Shown: piece after piece, positions 15,553-25,071 of the stretch | Layout of the letters: each line of letters begins with the position of its first letter | How positions within the stretch are numbered: the first letter of the stretch is position 1 | Source: Konateibacter massiliensis | Lineage (GTDB): Bacteria; Bacillota; Clostridia; Lachnospirales; Lachnospiraceae | Assembly: GCF_900184995.1 (NCBI RefSeq) | Contig: NZ_LT860099.1 | Location: 1,455,931 to 1,519,930, forward strand | DNA: 64,000 bases | Reading direction: 5' to 3' | Notes under the pieces: model-generated | Database searches by the model: none | What the model was told of the DNA's origin: nothing | The model's input: only the letters and a program-made list of their open reading frames with translations | Program-made: the position numbers and the translations under genes

Positions 15553-18500
15553 CTACAAATCAAATAATGACAACTGATTCGATTCCGGCAAATCTTCCAA
15601 CAATCCCAAATCCGCCATTAGGTCAATTACAGTTTTACTCACCTTTGTTCTCTGACGGAAGTCGTCCTTTGACAGGAACTTACCGTCCTTTGCAGCTTCC
15701 ACTACCGCATCTGCCGCCTTATCGCCCAGTCCTTCTATTGTGCTTAAGGACGGCATCAATTTCCCGCTCACCAGCTCAAAGCGGTGTGCTTTCGCACTGT
15801 AAATGTCAATCGGCTCAAACTCAAAACCTCTTGCGTACATTTCCTGCACAATTCGCATATCCTTTAAGGTATCCTGCTCTTTTTTGGTGAGCGTGTCCGC
15901 TCTCTTTTTGTAATCATTTAAATAGTATTCCAGCTTATCCTTACCCTGACACATCAGTTCATAGGTGAAGCCTGACGCACGGATACTAAAATATGCTGCA
16001 TAATAAGCAAGCGGATAAAATACTTTAAAATAGGCAATTCTCCATGCCATCATAACATATGCCGCAGCATGTGCTTTCGGAAACATATATTTTATCTTTT
16101 TACAAGACCATATGTACCAATCGGGAACATTGTTTTCGAGCATCGCCTCTTCCCATTCCGGCTTTAGCCCCTTTCCCTTACGCACACTCTCCATTATGGT
16201 AAAAGAAAGCTCACTCTCCACTCCCTGATTAATCAGGTAGGTCATGATATCATCTCGCGTACAAATAGCGGTTGAAATTGTCGCCTTCCCATCCTGGATT
16301 AAGGTCTGTGCGTTTCCAAGCCAAACGTCCGTACCATGAGATAGTCCTGAAATACGAACCAGATCAGAAAAAGATTTTGGCTTTGTATCAATTAACATCT
16401 GGATAACGAAGTCCGTACCAAACTCCGGAATTCCGAGAGCCCCCAAAGGGCAGCCGCCGATATCCTCCGGCGATATATTGAGCGCCTTTGTGCTGCTAAA
16501 CAGCGACATAACCTCTTTGTTGTCAAGAGGAATGGAAAGTGCATCAACTCCCGTAATATCCTCAAGCATACGAATCATCGTCGGATCGTCGTGTCCCAGA
16601 ATATCAAGCTTTAACAGGTTGTGGTCAATGGAGTGGTAATCAAAGTGTGTCGTTATCGTATCGGTGCTCATATCGTTTGCAGGACGCTGCACCGGGGTGA
16701 AGGAATAGATTTCCTCCCCATGAGGTAAAACGATAATTCCTCCCGGATGCTGTCCGGTTGTTCTTCTGACACCTACACAGCCGCCTACAATTCTTACAAT
16801 CTCGCAGGTTCTCTTTCTGATGCCGCGCTCCTCATAGTAGTTTTTTACATAACCAAACGCCGTTTTATCGGCTAATGTACCAATCGTTCCGGCACGGAAG
16901 GTCTGACCCTTTCCGAAAATAACCTCTGTATAGCGATGGGCATTGCTTTGATAATCACCCGAGAAGTTTAAGTCGATATCCGGCTCTTTATTTCCCTTAA
17001 ATCCAAGAAACGTTTCAAACGGGATATCAAAGCCTTCTTTTTTAAGCGGCTCACCGCATTCCGGGCATGCCTTGTCCGGCATATCACAGCCTGCACCGCC
17101 TGAATACTTCCTCACCTCATCGGAGTCAAAATCACTGTAATGGCATTTCGCACAGTAATAGTGCGGGCGCAGCGGATTTACCTCCGTGATTCCAGACATC
17201 GTCGCTACAAAGGAGGAGCCTACCGATCCTCGCGAGCCTACCAGATATCCATCATCATTTGACTTCCACACCAACTTCTGCGCAATAATATACATAACGG
17301 CAAAACCATTGGAAATAATAGAGTTAAGTTCTCTTTCAAGTCGTTCTGTAACAACCTCCGGAAGTACCTCTCCATATATCTCATGTGCCTTGTCATAGCA
17401 GATATCTCGAAGTGTCTGGTCCGAATTTTCAATGACCGGAGCACACTTATCCGGTCGTACCGGCGATATTTTCTCTACCATATCCGCTATTTTGTTTGTA
17501 TTTGTGATGACAACCTCTTCCGCCTTCTTGCTTCCCAGATAATCGAACTCCTTCAGCATCTCCTCCGTCGTTCTAAAATAGAGAGGCGCCTGATCATCCG
17601 CATCCTTAAAGCCCTTTCCTGCCATAATAATACGTCTGTATACCTCATCCTCCGGATCTAGGAAGTGAACATCGCAGGTCGCCACTACAGGCTTTTTAAA
17701 CTGCTCTCCAAGCTCCACAATTTTACGGTTTATATTTTTTAAATCTTCCTCCGAATTAATCTGAGAAAACCTGTCCTCTCTTAGCATAAACTGGTTGTTG
17801 CCCAGCGGCTGGATTTCCAGATAATCATAAAAACGGGCAAGCCTTGCGATTTCCTCCTCCGGCTCACTTCGAAGCACCGCTTGATAAAGCTCTCCTGCCT
17901 CGCAGGCAGAGCCGATGATAAGCCCTTCTCTGTGCCTTAAAAACTCGCTCTTTGGTATTCTCGGTCTTCTGCTGTAATAATTGATATGAGAATACGAGAT
18001 AAGCTTATAGAGGTTCATTCTTCCCACATCATTCTTTGCAAGAATAATTGCATGATAGGTCGGCAGCTTCTTTATCGTCTCAACGGACATTCCGCCTGAG
18101 TGGTTGATGCCTGCCAAGTCCTGTATATCCCTCTCTCTCAGCATTTCAATAAACTTCATAAAAATTTCTGCAGTACAGCCCGCATCGTCAACCGCCCTGT
18201 GATGATTTTCCAGAGATATTCCGAGTGCCTTCGCAACGGTATCCAGCTTGTAACGATTTAAGCTTGGCAGTAAAAATCTTGCCATCGCCACTGTATCTGC
18301 CACCGTGTAATCACATTCCAGTCCAAGTCTTGTGCAATTTACTTTGATAAAACTCATGTCAAAGCCGGCATTGTGTGCCACCATAACCGCACCCTCGCAA
18401 AACTCCATAAATTCCGGCAGCACTGTTTCGATAAGAGGCTCATTGATAACCATACCATCCGTGATACCCGTCAGCTTCTCAATTTCAAATGGGATCGGTA

Positions 18501-20019
18501 CCTGTGGATTTACAAAGCTGCTAAATTTTTCAGCAATCTCTCCGTTTACCACCTTCACGGCACCGATTTCTATGATACGGTTTTTCACAGGGCTAAAGCC
18601 TGTCGTCTCAATGTCAAACACCACAAAGGTATCGTTTAAGGTCTGTCCTTTCTCATTTTGGACGATTTCTTTTAAATCGTCTACCAGATATGCCTCAACG
18701 CCGTAAATCACCTTAAAATCGTCATTTTTGTCCACAACATGATGCGCATCGGTAAATGCCTGTACAACCCCGTGGTCCGTGATTGCCACAGCCTTATGCC
18801 CCCACTTTTTCGCACGCTTAATGATGTCTTTTACCTCGGAAACGCCGTCCATATCACTCATCTTTGTATGGCAGTGAAGTTCCACCCTCTTTTCCGGATT
18901 CGTATCCATTCTGGAGGTTGTAAAATCCGGTATTTTCTTCATTCCGACAATAGAGGCAATCGTCAGTTCACTATCAAAGCGATCTACCGTTGTGATACCC
19001 TTTATCTTTAAGAATACACCGGCTTTTAATTCACCTAAAAGCTCGTCTTTTTGCTCATTTTTAATAAAGATTTTTACTGTCATTGTATCGGTGAAATCCG
19101 TTATATTAAACATAACGATTGTCTTCTCATTTCGGATTTCCCTTGTATCCACAGACAATACCTGTCCCCTGATGACAACCTCTCCGATTTCTCCTACAAT
19201 ACTCTCGATGGTAACCTCGCCCTCTTCGAAATCTCTTCCGTAGATGACATCCGGATTCTCACTCTTCTTATACTGCCCATAGCCACCCTTTTGGAAGCCC
19301 CTCTTCTCTCCGGCGCCTTTCCATTCCTTTGGCTTTTGTGCCGGCTGTTCCGGCTTTTTCACTTCTCTTTTCTCTGTCGGATTGCTATCGTCCTGAGGAA
19401 TTTCCGGCTCATAGCCGCCATCCTCATCGTCACGTTTTATAGAAGACTGGCTTACAATATAGGCAATTTCCTGCTCGATTTTTCTCTCACTCATCGCTCT
19501 TGCCTTGCTCGCCTTTGGCTCCTCATATTCAACGTCAATCTGTATTTTAAAACCACAGCGCTCATTGAAAATTTTATCTAAGACCCGCACAAGCTCATCC
19601 GTCTTACTTCTGGCAACCACGGAATCCTCCAGCTTTAGTTTCAGGATTTTTTCGTCGATAAACTCGTATTTCGCCATATTAAACAGATTATATTCCAGCA
19701 TACTATATTCCTTCAACTCGTTTAATATGCTGCCACGATAGGCATTCATGAGCTTAGAAGGGGTATACTGCTCCGAGAGCTGAAAGGTTTCCAGTATTTT
19801 AATTGTCATCTCCACATTTGGAAACAACTGACTTTTTATTTGCCTCTCGATGCCGAATATATCCTTTTTTTCAATCAATCTCTTACTGTTTAAGTAGATG
19901 CGGATAAAATCTTTTTTGCTGTTGGAGGAAATCTTTGATATTTCCACTTCCTCCATCAGGCTTTTCAGACCGTTATCCAGCTCTAAATTTGTAAATGCTT
20001 CAAAAAACAGTTTACCCAT
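15553..20019 (-). CDS. polC: DNA polymerase III alpha subunit, PolC type
   Basis: Replicative polymerase of Gram-positive bacteria, 1488 residues. Domains in order: N-terminal region (1-about 200), a Pro/Lys/Gly-rich linker, an OB fold (about 265-360), a PHP domain opening with ELHCHTKMSDMDG at about 376, and an embedded DEDD 3'-5' exonuclease (FDIETTGFSP at about 465, HNAGFD, HRAVDDAG). The polymerase palm (GNKEPDIDLNFSGDYQ, about 1010), a zinc-type cysteine cluster (CAKCHYSDF...CPECGEP) and fingers to the C-terminus follow. The ATG directly follows the ispG stop codon and its ribosome site lies inside ispG, so translation is coupled. Full length, no defects. Confidence 0.98.
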   Translation of the reverse strand: MGKLFFEAFTNLELDNGLKSLMEEVEISKISSNSKKDFIRIYLNSKRLIEKKDIFGIERQIKSQLFPNVEMTIKILETFQLSEQYTPSKLMNAYRGSILNELKEYSMLEYNLFNMAKYEFIDEKILKLKLEDSVVARSKTDELVRVLDKIFNERCGFKIQIDVEYEEPKASKARAMSERKIEQEIAYIVSQSSIKRDDEDGGYEPEIPQDDSNPTEKREVKKPEQPAQKPKEWKGAGEKRGFQKGGYGQYKKSENPDVIYGRDFEEGEVTIESIVGEIGEVVIRGQVLSVDTREIRNEKTIVMFNITDFTDTMTVKIFIKNEQKDELLGELKAGVFLKIKGITTVDRFDSELTIASIVGMKKIPDFTTSRMDTNPEKRVELHCHTKMSDMDGVSEVKDIIKRAKKWGHKAVAITDHGVVQAFTDAHHVVDKNDDFKVIYGVEAYLVDDLKEIVQNEKGQTLNDTFVVFDIETTGFSPVKNRIIEIGAVKVVNGEIAEKFSSFVNPQVPIPFEIEKLTGITDGMVINEPLIETVLPEFMEFCEGAVMVAHNAGFDMSFIKVNCTRLGLECDYTVADTVAMARFLLPSLNRYKLDTVAKALGISLENHHRAVDDAGCTAEIFMKFIEMLRERDIQDLAGINHSGGMSVETIKKLPTYHAIILAKNDVGRMNLYKLISYSHINYYSRRPRIPKSEFLRHREGLIIGSACEAGELYQAVLRSEPEEEIARLARFYDYLEIQPLGNNQFMLREDRFSQINSEEDLKNINRKIVELGEQFKKPVVATCDVHFLDPEDEVYRRIIMAGKGFKDADDQAPLYFRTTEEMLKEFDYLGSKKAEEVVITNTNKIADMVEKISPVRPDKCAPVIENSDQTLRDICYDKAHEIYGEVLPEVVTERLERELNSIISNGFAVMYIIAQKLVWKSNDDGYLVGSRGSVGSSFVATMSGITEVNPLRPHYYCAKCHYSDFDSDEVRKYSGGAGCDMPDKACPECGEPLKKEGFDIPFETFLGFKGNKEPDIDLNFSGDYQSNAHRYTEVIFGKGQTFRAGTIGTLADKTAFGYVKNYYEERGIRKRTCEIVRIVGGCVGVRRTTGQHPGGIIVLPHGEEIYSFTPVQRPANDMSTDTITTHFDYHSIDHNLLKLDILGHDDPTMIRMLEDITGVDALSIPLDNKEVMSLFSSTKALNISPEDIGGCPLGALGIPEFGTDFVIQMLIDTKPKSFSDLVRISGLSHGTDVWLGNAQTLIQDGKATISTAICTRDDIMTYLINQGVESELSFTIMESVRKGKGLKPEWEEAMLENNVPDWYIWSCKKIKYMFPKAHAAAYVMMAWRIAYFKVFYPLAYYAAYFSIRASGFTYELMCQGKDKLEYYLNDYKKRADTLTKKEQDTLKDMRIVQEMYARGFEFEPIDIYSAKAHRFELVSGKLMPSLSTIEGLGDKAADAVVEAAKDGKFLSKDDFRQRTKVSKTVIDLMADLGLLEDLPESNQLSLFDL

Positions 20020-21078
20020 TTATGATTCACTCCAATTAAGTAATTCTTCTCTTAATGTGCTAAGTAATTGATCCTCCGGTACTTTTTTGACAATTTCTCC
20101 ATGCTTAATGAGAAGTCCTTCTCCAACTCCTCCGGCGACTCCGATATGTGCCTCTCTTGCCTCTCCCGGTCCGTTTACAGCACAGCCCATGACCGCTACT
20201 TTAATGTCCAAAGGAATGTCTGCAACCATGTTTTCAACGTCAGTGGCAAGCTTTATGAGGTCTATCTTGGTTCGACCGCAAGTCGGGCAGGAAACAACTT
20301 CAATTCCGCCTTTTCGAAGTCCCAGCGTCTTTAAAATAAGTTTTGCAGATTTTATCTCCTCAATCGGATCTCCTGTCAACGATACACGGATAGTATCCCC
20401 GATGCCCTGATGCAAAATAATGCCAAGCCCCACAGAGGATTTGATATTTCCGGACAAAACCGTGCCTGATTCCGTAATGCCGACATGAAGCGGATAGTTC
20501 GTCTCTCTTGCAATGAGTTCATGTGCCTTGATGCACATAAGTACATCAGAGGATTTGATACTGATAACCAAATTGTCATAGCCCAAATCTTCAATCATTT
20601 TCACCTTATTTAAAGCGCTTTCCACAATTCCCTCTGCGGTAACGCCCTTATATTTCTCCAGCAAGTCCTTCTCAAGAGAACCGCTGTTTACACCGACACG
20701 GATTGGGATGTTTCTCTCCTTTGCCGTCTCTACCACAGCCTTCACCTTTTCAATACCGCCGATGTTTCCCGGATTAATACGGATTTTGTCTGCCCCGTTT
20801 TCCATCGCCTCGATGGCAAGACGATAGTCAAAATGGATGTCCGCAACAAGCGGAATGATAATCTGCTTTTTTATTTCTTTGATTGCAGCTGCCGCCTTTT
20901 TGTCCGGAACCGCGCAGCGGATAATATCACAGCCTGCATTGGTGAGTGCCTGAATCTGCTTTACCGTCGCTTCCACATCATCGGTTCTTGTGTTGGTCAT
21001 AGATTGGACTAATACCGGATTCCCACCGCCAATCACCTTATTTCCTATCTGAATTACCTTTGTATTTTCTCTAAACAT
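20020..21078 (-). CDS. ispG: 4-hydroxy-3-methylbut-2-enyl diphosphate synthase (IspG/GcpE)
   Basis: Iron-sulfur enzyme of the MEP isoprenoid pathway that converts MEcPP to HMBPP. 352 residues. ATG at 21078 is chosen because GGAGG lies five bases upstream; a start at 21093 would cover that site. The TIM-barrel substrate part has PVLVQSMTNT and VRVGVNSGSLEKDLL-like segments. The C-terminal cluster-binding part has SCPTCGRTK and VMGCAVNGPGEAREA, which give the three cysteines. It is followed without gap by polC and preceded by rseP. dxr, another MEP-pathway gene, lies in the same operon. Confidence 0.96.
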   Translation of the reverse strand: MFRENTKVIQIGNKVIGGGNPVLVQSMTNTRTDDVEATVKQIQALTNAGCDIIRCAVPDKKAAAAIKEIKKQIIIPLVADIHFDYRLAIEAMENGADKIRINPGNIGGIEKVKAVVETAKERNIPIRVGVNSGSLEKDLLEKYKGVTAEGIVESALNKVKMIEDLGYDNLVISIKSSDVLMCIKAHELIARETNYPLHVGITESGTVLSGNIKSSVGLGIILHQGIGDTIRVSLTGDPIEEIKSAKLILKTLGLRKGGIEVVSCPTCGRTKIDLIKLATDVENMVADIPLDIKVAVMGCAVNGPGEAREAHIGVAGGVGEGLLIKHGEIVKKVPEDQLLSTLREELLNWSES

Positions 21079-21104
21079 TGTTGCCTCCTGCAAAATTCCT
21101 TATA

Positions 21105-21187
21105 AGAAAGTGTGAGCTTGGCTCACACTTCGCGCCCGAGCGGGTTGCGAAGCAACAACTTCCACTCCGCGAGGTGCGCAAAAATAG
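21105..21187 (+). repeat. Dispersed structured intergenic repeat, copy 5
   Basis: Perfect 10-bp hairpin AAGTGTGAGC-TTG-GCTCACACTT, then the shared block with GTTGC-GAA-GCAAC and closing GCGC/GCGC and GCGG/CCGC pairings. It lies between rseP and ispG and continues directly into a 22-bp palindrome. Confidence 0.85.
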
Positions 21188-21234
21188 TTATTGTACCATA
21201 GGAAAGTTCGGAGAACTTTCCTATGGTACAATAA
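21188..21234. repeat. Companion palindrome of repeat copy 5
   Basis: Perfect 22-bp inverted repeat (21188-21209 against 21213-21234) with a 3-nt loop. Core GTACCATAGGAAAGTTC; the palindrome at 3714 has GTATCATAGGAAA at the same place. The T-rich side is 5' on both strands, so it is not a terminator. It abuts the rseP terminator. Confidence 0.85.
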
Positions 21235-21259
21235 AAAGCCCGCTCACAGCGAACTTTTT
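21233..21259 (-). terminator. Terminator after rseP
   Basis: Minus strand: AAAGTTCGCT pairs with AGCGGGCTTT (two G-U pairs), 3-nt loop, followed by TTTTTATTG. This would separate ispG-polC from the upstream operon, at least in part. Confidence 0.65.
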
Positions 21260-21270
21260 ATTATAAACAT

Positions 21271-22299
21271 CTAAAACAACCGTTGTATATCATTGAACAT
21301 GACAAATATCATAAGCGCCATCAAAAGCATAAGCCCGACAAAATGTACCATGCCCTCTTTTTCCTGATTAATCGCTTTTCCCCGGATTGCTTCAATAAAT
21401 AAGAATACCAGTCGTCCTCCGTCCAGTGCCGGAAGTGGGAGCAAGTTCATAACTCCTAGATTGGCACTTAGCCAGATGGATATATTAAGCATATTGAGCC
21501 ACACATAAAAGGCCCCGTCTGTTTTGCTCGTCTCGTAGGTGTCACCAATCATGTTTACCATTCCCACAGGACCTGCCACATCGTCTTTGGTGACCTTTCC
21601 CTCAAATATCATACCAAGACTCTTAATCGTAAGATTAATCCAGTATTTTACCTCGTAGGCACTATATTTAATAATCGTGAGAGCATTTCCCTTGGTTCTC
21701 TCTCCTGCTCCCTGAAAGCCATATAAATAGCTCCCATTTTCTTCATTTAGCTTCGGAACCAATGTGACTGTACTTTTCACACCGTCTCTCTCATACGTTA
21801 TGTCTGCTGTCTTTCCTTGATTAAGCTGTACATAGACTGAAATTTCTCTGTACAGATTAATTTTTTCATTGTTTATCGCAACAATTGTATCTCCTGTCTG
21901 TATGCCTGCTTCCTGAGCCGGATATCCGTCCATAACCCGTACAATCGGAGCATCATATCCGATGCTGCCCACGATAAAGAGTGACAGAATGAATGCTAAA
22001 ATAAAATTAAAGATAGGACCTGCCGCAATAACGGCAATTCTTGCCCAAACCGGTTTTTTGCCAAAGGCGCGGTCATCATCACTTGATTCATCCTCTCCAA
22101 GCATCATACACGAACCGCCAAAAGGCAATATCTTTAGAGAATACCTTGTCTCGCCTCTCACAAAGCTCACGAGTCTCGGCCCCATACCGACCGAAAATTC
22201 TGTTACACAAATACCGTTTTTCTTCGCCAGAAGAAAGTGCCCCAGCTCATGTATTACAATAATTAAGCTAAATATCAATAACGCTAACACTATTTTCAA
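21271..22299 (-). CDS. rseP: RIP metalloprotease RseP/YluC (site-2 protease family)
   Basis: Intramembrane zinc protease that cleaves anti-sigma factors and signal-peptide remnants within the membrane. About 342 residues. The zinc motif HELGH is at residues 17-21 in the first transmembrane helix. A PDZ domain occurs around GYPAQEAGIQTGDTIVAIN, and the third ligand is in NLLPLPALDGG near the C-terminus. No ATG is available. A TTG at 22299 is preferred because AGCAGGTG lies four bases upstream and the N-terminus then matches the family; a TTG at 22317 would overlap dxr by 17 bp without a clear ribosome site. Confidence 0.92.
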   Translation of the reverse strand: MKIVLALLIFSLIIVIHELGHFLLAKKNGICVTEFSVGMGPRLVSFVRGETRYSLKILPFGGSCMMLGEDESSDDDRAFGKKPVWARIAVIAAGPIFNFILAFILSLFIVGSIGYDAPIVRVMDGYPAQEAGIQTGDTIVAINNEKINLYREISVYVQLNQGKTADITYERDGVKSTVTLVPKLNEENGSYLYGFQGAGERTKGNALTIIKYSAYEVKYWINLTIKSLGMIFEGKVTKDDVAGPVGMVNMIGDTYETSKTDGAFYVWLNMLNISIWLSANLGVMNLLPLPALDGGRLVFLFIEAIRGKAINQEKEGMVHFVGLMLLMALMIFVMFNDIQRLF

Positions 22300-22300
22300 A

Positions 22301-23443
22301 CTAACACCTGCTTTCAATTAACTCATATATTGATTTTTCAATTTCAATAATTTGGTCTACAGTAGGATTTTTCACTATTTTATGTTCCCTCATGCACGTT
22401 TCAATTATGTCTGCAATGTCTAAATATTTTATTCTTTTCCCCAAGAAGAGGCTGATCGCCTTTTCATTTGCCGCATTGAAAACAGTCGGCATAGATTCCC
22501 CTATACTGCCGGCTTCATACGCCAAACAAAGACCCTTAAAGGTTTCTATATCCGGATTTTCAAATGTAATGCTGCCCAATTTGGCAAAATCCAGTCTCTC
22601 ACCTGGCATTGTTCTTCTCTCTGGATAAAAAAGTGCATATTGTATCGGAAGCTTCATATCCGGCAATCCAAGCTGTGCTATAATACTGCCGTCCACATAC
22701 TCTACCATAGAGTGTATGATGCTCTGTGGCTGTACTACAACCTGTATCTGCTCCATTTTCACATCAAAAAGCCATTTTGCTTCGATTACTTCTAAACCTT
22801 TGTTGACCAAGGTTGAGGAATCAATGGTAATCTTTTTTCCCATCGCCCAATTCGGATGTTTTAAGGCATCCTCAAGCGTTACCTTCTCTAAATCTTTCAG
22901 CTTCCTGCCGCGGAACGGACCGCCCGAAGCTGTCAAAAGAATTTTACTGATCTCTTTTGGATTCTCTCCGTTTAAGGATTGAAAAATCGCACTGTGTTCA
23001 CTATCCACAGGTAATATTTTTACACCGTATTCCTTTGCCAGAGGCATAATGATATGTCCTGCCGTGACAAGTGTTTCTTTGTTGGCAAGTGCAATATCTT
23101 TTCCTGCCTTTATTGCTGCAACGGTCGGGCGAATTCCAATCATGCCGACGACCGCCGTGACAACGATATTTACTTCCTCCAATTCAGAAATTTCAATGAG
23201 TCCGTCCATACCGCTCACTACTTTTGTATCGGTATCCTTTATTGCCAAGGCAAGCTCTCTTGCCTTTTCCTCTTCCCAAACAGCAGCATATTTCGGTTTA
23301 AATTCCCTAATCTGCTCCTCCAAAAGCCGGATATTGGAGCCTGCCGCAAGTGCGGTTACACTTAAATCTAAGTTTTCTCTAACCACCTCTAAGGTCTGTG
23401 TTCCAATCGATCCCGTACTTCCTAAAATTGCCAGTTTCTTCAT
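22301..23443 (-). CDS. dxr: 1-deoxy-D-xylulose 5-phosphate reductoisomerase
   Basis: Second enzyme of the MEP pathway; it makes 2-C-methyl-D-erythritol 4-phosphate with NADPH. 380 residues. ATG at 23443 follows GGAGGA by four bases. The NADPH-binding [11 protein letters not shown] is at residues 7-17, and the metal and substrate sites are [11 protein letters not shown] and [13 protein letters not shown]. It lies between cdsA and rseP with very short gaps, in the order known from most Firmicutes (frr-uppS-cdsA-dxr-rseP). With ispG nearby, two MEP-pathway steps are co-transcribed with the uppS consumer of isoprenoids. Confidence 0.97.
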   Translation of the reverse strand: MKKLAILGSTGSIGTQTLEVVRENLDLSVTALAAGSNIRLLEEQIREFKPKYAAVWEEEKARELALAIKDTDTKVVSGMDGLIEISELEEVNIVVTAVVGMIGIRPTVAAIKAGKDIALANKETLVTAGHIIMPLAKEYGVKILPVDSEHSAIFQSLNGENPKEISKILLTASGGPFRGRKLKDLEKVTLEDALKHPNWAMGKKITIDSSTLVNKGLEVIEAKWLFDVKMEQIQVVVQPQSIIHSMVEYVDGSIIAQLGLPDMKLPIQYALFYPERRTMPGERLDFAKLGSITFENPDIETFKGLCLAYEAGSIGESMPTVFNAANEKAISLFLGKRIKYLDIADIIETCMREHKIVKNPTVDQIIEIEKSIYELIESRC

Positions 23444-23464
23444 GTCTTCCTCCAATTTATCAGA

Positions 23465-24265
23465 CTACAGCATCACAACTGCTAAAAGATAAATGACCGG
23501 AGCGGTAAAGATAACGCTGTCAAAGCGGTCCAAAATGCCGCCATGTCCCGGTATCAATGTTCCGTAATCTTTGATGTCATGGTTTCTCTTAATGGCACTT
23601 GCCGCCAAATCTCCTATTTGGGAAATTACTCCGCCCGCTGCACCGATTATCGCATACCACAAAATAATATTATCTTTATTCGGCAAAAATCTGCCGATCA
23701 CAAATGCATAAATCGCTCCGATAAGAGCCGCACCCGCAACGCCTCCGATACCGCCCTCCACAGATTTCTTCGGGCTTAGCTTCGGTGCCATCTTGTGCTT
23801 GCCAATCAGCATTCCCACACAATAAGCGCAGGTGTCACAGCCCCATGAACAGATAAAGATAAGCCATACGATAAAGGCTCCCGTCTCCAACTGTCTCGTC
23901 TGATATATATAGGATAACATAATTGACACATAGAATAAACCAAAAAATGTTACCATAATATCTTCCGATTTGAATTTGGGGAATAACAGTACATATTCCA
24001 TCATAAGCAAAATCAAAAATGCCATAACAAAGTACATCAAATACTCTTTTAATTCCAATCGGAGCATGATATAATAGCCGATTGTTGCGGCATAGCCGGT
24101 TATACCTAATATTTTTTTGTCAAGCTTTACAATTTTATATAATTCCGATAAACCGATTAAGGATATGATCAAAGTTGTTCCAAATAAAATATCTCCTCCG
24201 CTGATTATCGTAAGCAGCGCAATGATAATTAAAATAATGCCGCTTAACAATCTGGTCTTAAACAT
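23465..24265 (-). CDS. cdsA: Phosphatidate cytidylyltransferase
   Basis: Integral membrane enzyme that makes CDP-diacylglycerol from phosphatidate and CTP, the entry point to phosphatidylglycerol. 266 residues with about eight hydrophobic segments. The C-terminal CdsA signature is visible as SAIKRNHDIKDYGTLIPGHGG followed by LDRFDS. GGGAGAA precedes the ATG. It overlaps nothing and is spaced 3 bp after uppS, so translation is probably coupled. Confidence 0.96.
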   Translation of the reverse strand: MFKTRLLSGIILIIIALLTIISGGDILFGTTLIISLIGLSELYKIVKLDKKILGITGYAATIGYYIMLRLELKEYLMYFVMAFLILLMMEYVLLFPKFKSEDIMVTFFGLFYVSIMLSYIYQTRQLETGAFIVWLIFICSWGCDTCAYCVGMLIGKHKMAPKLSPKKSVEGGIGGVAGAALIGAIYAFVIGRFLPNKDNIILWYAIIGAAGGVISQIGDLAASAIKRNHDIKDYGTLIPGHGGILDRFDSVIFTAPVIYLLAVVML

Positions 24266-24268
24266 AAG

Positions 24269-24976
24269 TTATTCTCCCTTCACGCCTCCGTAACGTCTGT
24301 CTCTACTATTATATTGCTCAATTGCCTTGACCAATTCTTCTTTTGTAAAATCAGGCCACAGCACGTCTGTAATATAAAATTCCGCATATGCAAGCTGCCA
24401 CAGTAAAAAATTCGACAGCCGAAGCTCTCCGCTTGTTCTTATCAGTAAATCAGGTTCCGGTATATCTTTTGTATCTAAATATTGTGCAAAAACTTCTTCA
24501 TCTATCTCATCTATCGTCAGCTTATTTTCATCTTTATCTTGTATTATTTTCTTAACCGCACGGAGCATCTCGTTTCGGGAACCATAGTTAATTGCTACCT
24601 GAAAACTCAATCCGTCGTTGTTTTTCGAAGATTCCTCTAAGTTTGCTATACTCTTTTGCAAATCGTCATCCAGTCTCGTTTTATCACCAATTACTCTGAC
24701 CTTCATATTATTTTTGGCTGCGGTTTTTGTACACGTCTTCATGTAATTTCGAAGAAGTGTCATCAACGCATCCACCTCACCCTTTGGACGATTCCAGTTC
24801 TCCGTAGAAAACGCATAGACTGTCAAATATTTGACACCCATTTTATAGGCATCCTCACAAATCTTTTCTACCGTCTTTGCCCCCTGCGTATGTCCGTAAT
24901 TTCTCGGCATCCCTTTCTTGGCAGCCCATCTGCCGTTGCCATCCAAAATAATGGCAATATGTTGTGGAATATTCAT
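24269..24976 (-). CDS. uppS: Undecaprenyl diphosphate synthase
   Basis: Cytosolic cis-prenyltransferase that builds the C55 lipid carrier for cell-wall synthesis. 235 residues. The catalytic Asp12 is in LDGNGRWAAK (11-20). The substrate block TSGELRLSNFLLWQLAYAEF and DVLWPDF are intact. It lies downstream of frr but a hairpin with a six-T tract stands between them (25011-25060), so uppS-cdsA-dxr-rseP may receive reduced read-through from the pyrH-frr side. Confidence 0.96.
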   Translation of the reverse strand: MNIPQHIAIILDGNGRWAAKKGMPRNYGHTQGAKTVEKICEDAYKMGVKYLTVYAFSTENWNRPKGEVDALMTLLRNYMKTCTKTAAKNNMKVRVIGDKTRLDDDLQKSIANLEESSKNNDGLSFQVAINYGSRNEMLRAVKKIIQDKDENKLTIDEIDEEVFAQYLDTKDIPEPDLLIRTSGELRLSNFLLWQLAYAEFYITDVLWPDFTKEELVKAIEQYNSRDRRYGGVKGE

Positions 24977-25010
24977 AAAGAACCCCTTTCCATCTTATCC
25001 TATTGCTAAA

Positions 25011-25060
25011 GAAAAAAGGAGGGGCCTTAATCTGGTCAGTGCAACCGACAAGAGACCCTC
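25011..25060 (-). terminator. Internal terminator or attenuator between frr and uppS
   Basis: Minus strand: GGAGGG (25055-25060) pairs with CCCTCC (25017-25022) across a loop of about 30 nt that can form its own small stem, then TTTTTTC. It has the form of an intrinsic terminator inside an otherwise continuous operon. Confidence 0.65.
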
Positions 25061-25071
25061 CATTAAATTGT

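Noticed and set aside
503-21234. Dispersed repeats considered as CRISPR repeats
   Set aside because: Copies are kilobases apart, not regularly spaced, and no cas gene is present.
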